From contig CM033405.1 in NCBI GenBank assembly GCA_019426215.1, positions 30,782,199 through 30,846,198 of the forward strand: a stretch of DNA of 64,000 bases, given 5' to 3'. The position numbers were made by a program, and so were the translations under genes. How positions within the stretch are numbered: position 1 is the first letter of the stretch; each line of letters begins with the position of its first letter. Source of the DNA: Buddleja alternifolia. Its lineage: Eukaryota > Streptophyta > Magnoliopsida > Lamiales > Scrophulariaceae. Positions 56,443 to 64,000 of the stretch are shown in pieces. Under the pieces are notes generated by a model. That model did not search any database. It was not told the DNA's origin and saw only the letters and a program-made list of their open reading frames with translations.

Positions 56443-56455
56443 ATATTCTTGTAAT

Positions 56456-56664
56456 TTTACCCGAGGCTTGTTAGCTTAGTGGTATCGACTTTCACTTTCA
56501 TGTGAAAAATTTTGGGTTCAATTTCATACTGTCACAAAGTTATTACTTTTCTGTACTTATTTCGAGTCTTATAGGGTCTGTGTGACCTATAACTAAAAAA
56601 CTATTGGGCCGAGTTTGTCGGACTAGGTATCCCCTTCGTCTAAAATTAAAAAAAGAAAGAAAAA

Positions 56665-56702
<38 letters not shown>
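56456..56702 (+). mobile_element. tRNA-derived SINE, copy 3
   Basis: Plus orientation. GCTTGTTAGCTTAGTGGTAT holds the A box and GGGTTCAATTT a decayed B box. The body matches copies 1 and 2 in GAGTCTTATAGGGTCT-like and GTTTGTCGGACTAGGTATCC regions, and an A-rich then AT-repeat tail ends it. The target duplication ATATTCTTGTAAT is perfect over 13 bp (56443-56455 and 56703-56715). Confidence 0.85.
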
Positions 56703-56708
<6 letters not shown>

Positions 56709-56715
56709 TTGTAAT

Positions 56716-57188
56716 ATCGGTGTGGAAACTTGAGGAAAGTTTAATCTGGGACTATAAATCAAACGCGTAGCCCCAACACATAAAAAAATGATTCATGCTA
56801 GTAATAAATTAATTACTAATCTTTCCATGTGTTTAATTTTCCCGATCTGGATCCTCTATTGCAAATGGTGTTGAATCTTCTATTGCATTGACTTCTATAC
56901 ATGACAAGTATACAAAATTCAAATCACTAAAAAAAGATTTATACATTTATCACGCATATAAGTAAATGTAATAGAAAATGAAATATCATTGTGTAATAAA
57001 GAACTAAGAGACTTTCGTACTTAACTTTGTGATTAATTGTTATCCATTGAATGAACACAAAGACCTGCTCTTGCATGGAACGCATTAACACCAATCTACA
57101 TCAATCTCAAAGTTTAGCGTTTAGGTTTTAACCAACTTATAAATTGCACGATTGACCAACACAAATCAATATATATAGATTAAAATGA
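56716..57188. other. 3' flank of the zinc-finger gene
   Basis: About 470 bp, AT-rich. It should hold the 3' UTR of the minus-strand gene at 57189-57650. I could not single out a poly(A) signal. Confidence 0.5.
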
Positions 57189-57650
57189 TTAAAGCCTCAA
57201 AGACAAATCAAGCTGGCTAAGCTCTTCTTGATGAACATTCTCATGAGCTCTATTATTAATCCAGTTGTGACCATAATTCACATGATCCCTTCTCCCAAAC
57301 CTACCTGCATGGCCCTCAAGCCCGATGACCGGCCCGTGCACCCGGCCCGAGTTTGAACTAAGTTGCGGCTGATTCGAACCCGAGTGGGGCCTACCACTTG
57401 AGCTCAATTCTCTGCTTTTCTTAGCTAGGGTTCTCTCCAATTTGTGAGCATTTTGGTGCCCTCCAAGAGCCTGTGAGCTATAAAACTTCCTTCTACAGTA
57501 ATTGCACGAAAAGAATCGGGCCGGGCCGACTGGATTTGAAGGAGGAGATGAAGAAGAAGAATTTGGAGATGAATGTGATTCTAGGTTAGTCATATGATTG
57601 TTACATGATGATAAACTCAGGTTAAGGGAAGTGTTTGGCTCATAATTCAT
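57189..57650 (-). CDS. Single-finger C2H2 zinc-finger repressor (ZFP1-7-like)
   Basis: An intronless frame of 153 residues from ATG at 57650. One C2H2 finger, [20 protein letters not shown] and then NAHK (residues 48-70), has C49, C52, H65 and H69 and the plant-specific QALGGH at 60-65. TLAKK follows, as in the Arabidopsis ZFP1/3/4/7 group. EAR-type repression motifs occur at both ends: SLNLSLS (8-14) and LDLSLRL as the last seven residues. The middle is low-complexity Ser/Asn/Gly. Inferred role: a nuclear transcriptional repressor recruiting TOPLESS-type co-repressors; relatives act in organ development and hormone or light responses. No frame damage is visible and the length is normal for the family. 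Which family member it corresponds to cannot be told without a tree. Confidence 0.93.
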   Translation of the reverse strand: MNYEPNTSLNLSLSSCNNHMTNLESHSSPNSSSSSPPSNPVGPARFFSCNYCRRKFYSSQALGGHQNAHKLERTLAKKSRELSSSGRPHSGSNQPQLSSNSGRVHGPVIGLEGHAGRFGRRDHVNYGHNWINNRAHENVHQEELSQLDLSLRL

Positions 57651-57837
57651 GATTATAGTTATGTTATAATTAGTGATCCAATAAAATAGAAGTGAGAAAG
57701 AAGAGATGGGTAACTAATTTTTGTGTGGATAATTATTAGGTTGCTTTGTGCAAGAAAAGTTGCTAATAGAAGTAGAGAGTTTGTTTAGTGAAGTTACTCT
57801 AAGTGAGAAAGTTAGGTTTTGAATGATCACTAGGTTG

Positions 57838-57847
57838 TATATATATA
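57838..57847 (-). promoter_or_regulatory. Likely TATA box of the zinc-finger gene
   Basis: Read on the minus strand, GTATATATATAC lies about 190 bp before the ATG, giving a 5' UTR of roughly 150-160 bp. TA-rich words are common here, so this is a plausible rather than a proven assignment. Confidence 0.5.
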
Positions 57848-57917
57848 CACATGAGTACATACATGTTCATTAAGATATGTAAGGGTAAAGAAACATTGAT
57901 AGTAGTAGATATCAGTG

Positions 57918-58013
57918 CAGTAACCCTCCTTACATGTTACAGTAGAAGTTCGACCCCACCACATTCAGTAACCCTCTTTATACGTCACAGTAGAAGTCCG
58001 ATCCCACCGCATG
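57918..58013. repeat. 48-bp tandem duplication
   Basis: CAGTAACCCTCYTTAYAYGT plus AGTAGAAGTYCGAYCCCACC occurs at 57918 and again at 57966, with a partial third copy after 58013 (CACTGTAGAAATCCGA). It lies upstream of the zinc-finger gene. Confidence 0.75.
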
Positions 58014-59652
58014 CACTGTAGAAATCCGAATGTCAGTCAGATTGAAGTTGTCTGAAATAAAAGCAACTTGCTTCACAAATTATTGTCGCATGCGAAGCCG
58101 AACACGTGCCATCCCTATGATTCGCTAAACCAACTAAAGTACCATATTAATTATTCAATAGGAAGGAGATTATAGTCATATAAAGGTTTTATTGTTCTTC
58201 CATCGAAATTTTTGTTCTTATGATGAATTGAGGAATATAACTAAAGAAGAGGTGAGATGGATATATATTTTAGTTCACATTAAATAAAATTTTAAGAATT
58301 TGAGTAGAAACAAAATTTTGAAATCATTTAATTTATATATAAAATTTGAAATTATTAAAAATCATGACAACCTCCTAATCGCTTCATCTCTGATTGCAGT
58401 GAGAAATTAAAGAAAGACAGAATTTTCAGATACCAGTATGAAGCAACCAAAGGGTTGTCGCCCCCACAAATGACAGCATCTGAATTCCCTTGTCGGCCCA
58501 ATGAAATATATTTCAGTGCAAATAAACCCTGAAATTTACAGAATTAATTAACTATAATATATATATATATAGATTGTGAATCTATATATCAAGATTGGGC
58601 AGTATCCTAATCATGAGTCTAATCATACTTTTTTGGAAAATTATTTATATGCACCTGGCTTAATATTAACAACTTGGATATAGTGTCACATATCAGAGAC
58701 GATTATTATGTCGATGTACTAACATTATTCAGATCGTTTGGTGCTGATGTGGAAAATTTACATGCATCGGGCATAATATTTAATTAGGATAGTGTCACAG
58801 ATCAGAGACATAATTATTATGTTGACGTGATATTATTCAAATCGTGCAAATAAAATCCATTTCTCCTTTATTTGGTGTTACTCTTACTTTATCGCCTAGG
58901 ACAGGTAGGGGTCGAGATGTTGCATTCATTTCCCAATAAAAGTAGAAGATGAATATTAAAGATAAGCCTTCTTGACTAGATCGATTACGTAAAGCAATAA
59001 TAGACTCTTTGTTGAAAAGAAAGAAATTAAACTGATCAATTAGATTGATTAATGAACTAAAAACAATTTAAACTATTTGGATTTGACTTATTACCTGCTA
59101 TAAGGATGTCACGTTCCGAAATTCCTTACAGTAATAATTCTTGAATCAGCCATATTTATATATGATGGAGATGTTTCAATTGAATCATGACTCAGAATAA
59201 AGAACTTCTAAACAATAGAGAACACAAAAAATCTTTCGATTTTATGATAGCTTAATCTACATCAAATTACGTTCTCCTCTTATCTCGAATTGGATTGATG
59301 TAATTTTTCGAAGGTCCAAAAATAAGATTTTACTTTTTAATGAAAATTTTAAATAGATATATATCATTAATTATTATTAATGACAATTTATATATAATCA
59401 TGCTCATTCTTATGCTGATACGTAATTCATGTGACTATTGGACTTGTTGAAATTTAATGTGACAAAATAAAATCTATTGTTACTTAACACACACACACAC
59501 ACACATATATATATAGTAATAATATTGATACTGCCATTTTATATCTTTTTAATAATATATTTTATATATATATATATATATATATTACGTAATAATATTG
59601 ATACTGCCATTTTATATCTTGTTAATAATATATTTTTTATATCTTGTTAATA

Positions 59653-59697
<45 letters not shown>

Positions 59698-62600
59698 TGT
59701 TACATTTCTTCATTATATGTCCCAGAATAATAATCGATCTAATTTTACTGAGAAATCAAATTTTGAATGATAGGACGTACAATTATGTGTAAGTCTATCA
59801 TATTAAAATTAATTGCATTTAAAAGTAATAGTGTAGGTTTGACTACAAGTCTACAACCCCTCGTTAATAAGATCGAGAGATAGTTTTGAAAGAAAAATAT
59901 ATATTTTAAGATGTCACGAAAAAGAAATATAAACATTAGATTTTGGGTATAGTAATAATAGTTTTTGTATGGAAATCTTAGAATTAAAACTTACTTGGAT
60001 TTCGACGTGTGTTTTTCTTTTGTTCTTTCATTTTCAGGCTGAACCAACTATTGTACGTAAATTGTCCAATTTCATTGGTTTTTGGGATTTTAACTTTATA
60101 ATTTAAATTCATTTCCCCAACCATACAAAATCCCAATATTCAAAACAAATTAATTGTCAGAATTTTGGGGGACGAAGAGCATCATAAGATCTATCCTTGT
60201 AATTTTGGCTTCTAATATATGACATTTATCATTAGTAGTTCAATTTTGTACTTAATTCAAGTACTAACATATTCATCACTTCCTCCACTCTATACAATAT
60301 TGATGAATATAATCGCGGGATCATATATACTCAATACACTAAAATATCCTTTAAAAAATACAAATATATCCAAACACCCCAAAGGTCGATGTGTCTCTCT
60401 CATGAGTCGCTTCCCACCCGACCTAGAACTCGTTCCAATTCAGAGTATGGATCCTTGGCGTGGTCATGTGGACAAAACGTTCATTGGCACCTCCATGCAC
60501 ATGACCCAAAAGTTATAAATACTCCTCATCAATAAACATAAACGTGTTCTTACCATTTCACTAGCTACTTTCGGTTTATACCACTTTACTCGATATTGTT
60601 CGGGTCGATCCGAATGACTTTAGCATGACTCCTGCTTTCATGTTAGCTCTTGTGATAAATTTGAGAATAGAAAACATTGAGACTAACCTCTTGACTGACC
60701 TAGACAATCTTATTAAAAGTGACTCAAATCAAATATTTTTATTCATTGTACTATGTATTACGGTGGTGGTCGCTTAAGTGAGAGATTGTGTATGCAGTAC
60801 ATTTTATTGAGAGAGGTACACCATAACATCTAATTGTATCTCGAAAGATTAGTTTTGGACCCTCGGGCTGAAGAATACCTCGAAACCTAAAAGAAAAAAA
60901 GCAAAAAGCAAAAGCACATGGGATATAGATAAACAGAGATGAAGAGTCCACTATGTGCCATAAAAGAGGCAACCAAAATATTCACCAGAAAGAGCATACT
61001 GCATTAGCATAAGATAATAAATATTTATATTTATGTGACAACTAGAGGGTTAATAAATTTGAAAGATCCTAGTGATCTTGGCTGTCGGATCTTGTTTAAA
61101 GACACAACATTATCTTGTTCAGAACTATAATTTTTGGAATATACTTTGGCCCTAAGTTTCCCAAACAATAACATTGATTCCCTTTGAATAATGTAATTAA
61201 TAGTTTTTTAACCCTAAGTTTCCCAAACAATAACATTGATTCCCTTTATATAATGTATCACTGTTTTCTTTAAGTTGTCTCTCAATGTACTTGGACAATT
61301 AATAGTTCTTTAATGATTTCAGTGTGTATCTCGATAAGCATCGGGGCATAAACGGTGATAATCTTGTCATGTTATTATAACTAGCGTGTCCCCCGTGCTA
61401 TGCATGATAGATAGATTAAAGCTTTTCTACTCAAAAAAGACTAAAAATATGAAGAAAAAAAAGTATAAGATATGTTATGATCCACATAACATATTTAAAA
61501 TATATTTATGATTTCACACGTTGAAAATAAAAAACTTGTTTCCTAAAATAAAAAGGGAAAAGTCCATAAAGGTAGAAAATCTATAAAGAACAAACTCAGT
61601 TTGAATGAATAACTATGGATACCAAGCAAATTTATAAAAGTAACTTAAATATTTATTTACTTGACAAATAAAAAAAAAATCAGCCATCATATGGGCCACA
61701 TCATATTGTATGTGTATTCCCAACACGAAAAGTTAAAATTGTCATATTCCAGCATATATGAAATAAAATGTAATACCAAGAATCCACTTGAAAATTGCAA
61801 ATGGAAAAATCCAAAATATGATCATTTCTCGTTTTGGACTCATTATCTCATAAATTTAAGTTTTTAATTGTATAAGAAAATATATCTCAACATTTGTAGC
61901 TAGGGTAGCTTTTATGTTTACTATACTATTATTTTAATAAGAAGAAATAAAGAAGATTATTACATGACTAATCATTTTATATACATAAGATACTTATTTT
62001 TGTAAAATTCTTCAAATGGGTTTCTAGGAAATTGAGTGTGATACTTATCAGTTAATTTAAATTAGAAACTATAAGATTTTATGTGACTTGTGCATTGTGA
62101 AACATTTTGCTAAATAAGACTTTTCTTCTTTTACTTTTAAGTTTTCATTCAACTCAATTATATGAAATCTTTGAAAATTGAATGTTCTCATAAAAAGGAG
62201 AAATATTGGTGGTGCTACAAATATAACCTCCATTTATCATGATTCAAGTATGACATAGATACTATCATTTTGATGATTCTCTTACGTTGTTACGTGTTAA
62301 TTTATGTTAACCGTATCATAACATTCAACAATGTTAATATATGATCCTTATCACACATGATTGTAGTTTCATCACATATCCTCTTAATTCTAATGGAGAG
62401 ATCCGATTTCAAATTGTGTTTCCATCAATTAAAGTGATAAAAAATAGAAAAATCTAGATCATAATTTAATTAGAAAAGTTTAGTTACACATGATATTGGC
62501 TATAAAACTTACATAAACACCAACAGCTATTTAAGTCTTTCTTAGCTTATGAAACACCAAAAATTAGTAAAAATAATAATACATTATACCTTTGGAAGAG

Positions 62601-64000
62601 ATCCTACTTCGCCATTGTTGGAACATAAATGAAGAAACACCGATGAATCTTCATTTGAGTATGCAAAGCTACATAAAAAAAGGTAGGGGAGCTCAAAGAA
62701 AATGCAAAATACAAAAATGAAATTGAGTATAAAAAGTTACATAAAAGTAGGTAGGGGGCTCAAAAAAATGTGAAATACAAAAATGAATTAGGCCCTCTTA
62801 ATGCACATAACAAAAGGTATGAAATTAAAATACAAAATATTTCCATAAAACCATATAGAAACAACTAATTAAACATTATAATAAAATTAAAAAAATGTTA
62901 ATATAACTAAAAATTAGTAAACATTAAATCTTGCAACCATATAAAGAATAAAACCTGGCATAGAGAAATATAATCAATTAAATAAAAAATAGAATCAATC
63001 AAAGGAATACCATAAAACCTAGTGAAAGTGCAAAAGTACCAACTCAATGAACTCGAAAATAATGGAAAATTATAAAATGAGTAACTCATGTTACAAATGA
63101 TCGAAAGAATAATGAAAACGTATAAAATTTGAGTAAACATTTTTACCATAGAAATTTATAGAAATAAATTAAACAAAAATTTGAAACTAAAATAAAATTT
63201 ATTCAAGTGTAACAATCCAATGTAAAAGAAAAGGACTAATAAATCATTCTAATTTCCAGATCATATGAAAAATATAATGTAGAGAAAAGAAAATTCTAAT
63301 CAATTGTTGAAAAAACGTAAAATATTTAATCAAAGAATTGGCGAGCAAGGGGGCTCAGAAAATCCAAAACTACTAAATGAAATTTTTTAATTTAAATAAA
63401 AAGCATATCCATAAAAACATAAGAAATAAATCAAACAAAAATAGAACTAAAAATAAAAAGTTGTTCATAGATAATAGATCAATATGACGGGAAGAATTAA
63501 TAAATATTAAAATTTATCAAATCGGGTGAATAATCTAATATAGAATAAGAAATTTTAATTAGTTAAATGAGAAATGAAAATAATTTTATTCAAAGAGTAC
63601 TTACATATGAAAAAGTTTGAGTGAAAAAATCCATGAAAATGGATGAGGAAGACACAAAAATAATAATGATGATATTCAAACCATACAAAGTGAGTGAGCT
63701 ATTATCCTTATTTATTGGCAAGTCAATCACCAATGATATTTTTGAAATCAAAACAATTCATAAAAAAAAGGGAAGATAATTTAATTTTGTTTGGAAAATG
63801 CCATTTCCCTTAAATAGTGACATGAATTAAGGGATACATACGAATTACTCCATAAATGTAGGGATCTTTACAATGAAAAAAAAACAATTAAAAAAATTCA
63901 AAATTCTAGAAAAATAAAATTTGAGTTTAATTGGATTAAAATGTAGTCAAACACTTCTTTCAAACATATAAATATAATAGTATGGATAGGATTGAACTGT
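58014..64000. other. Gene-free AT-rich end of the window
   Basis: About 6 kb with no supportable gene. It contains a diverged ~108-bp tandem duplication (58648-58860, shared ATAGTGTCACAKATCAGAGA), AC/TA microsatellites with a duplicated block (59488-59695, ATAATATTGATACTGCCATT twice), a 62-bp tandem duplication (61150 and 61212, CCCTAAGTTTCCCAAACAAT) and a ~68-bp one (62657-62794, AATGCAAAATACAAAAATGA and relatives). A TATAAATACTCC site at about 60515 could belong to an old LTR, but no second LTR is visible. Confidence 0.6.

Noticed and set aside
60450..60760. Possible solo LTR or promoter with a TATAAATACTCC box.
   Set aside because: No TG...CA borders, partner LTR or downstream gene could be identified.

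Overview
The window is AT-rich plant nuclear DNA, most likely from a eudicot. The reasons are a spliced xyloglucan endotransglucosylase/hydrolase (XTH) gene with GT-AG introns, an intronless C2H2 gene with the plant QALGGH finger and EAR motifs, a type I MADS-box relic, tRNA-derived SINEs and plant LTR, LINE and MITE families. I cannot name a species. There are only three host genes and one broken one; almost everything else is transposon-derived. I see no CRISPR array, operon or prokaryotic system.

Layout. 1-296: 3' exon of an XTH gene that starts before the window. 370-10130: gene-poor DNA holding a large inverted-terminal-repeat (TIR) element full of TTATACAGT motifs (1755-4072), a MITE with ~109-bp arms (4082-4528), a SINE (5670-5869) and a foldback MITE with a CACTA-type element inside it (9541-10130). 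10676-13913: a complete three-exon XTH gene, with a CACTA-like MITE in intron 1. 14070-17235: MITEs, a hAT element and a SINE, two of them placed in a ~200-bp tandem array that keeps an uninterrupted copy of both target sites. 17654-21563: two more TTATACAGT elements, arranged tail to tail. 21638-22075: a damaged type I MADS-box gene. 24124-24204: a small rbcL-derived (plastid-type) fragment.

24571-38546 is a Copia retrotransposon whose gag is split by a 6.9-kb LTR element (26375-33291) that carries only gag and protease, in the opposite orientation, with a 5-bp target duplication. 39561-44886 is a related LTR element without coding capacity. 45169-53780 is a degenerate LINE (ORF1, endonuclease, reverse transcriptase, zf-RVT, RNase H) bounded by a 15-bp target duplication and interrupted by a 2.4-kb insert. 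56456-56702 is a third SINE. 57189-57650 (minus strand) encodes a small C2H2 zinc-finger repressor. The remainder to 64000 is AT-rich with short tandem duplications.

The host genes do not form a pathway. The two XTH genes look like members of a local cluster pushed apart by insertions. The best candidates for something under-described are the TTATACAGT family that sits in TA microsatellites, the gag-protease-only element nested in the Copia, the composite insert in the LINE, and the MADS relic that lacks part of its DNA-binding region.
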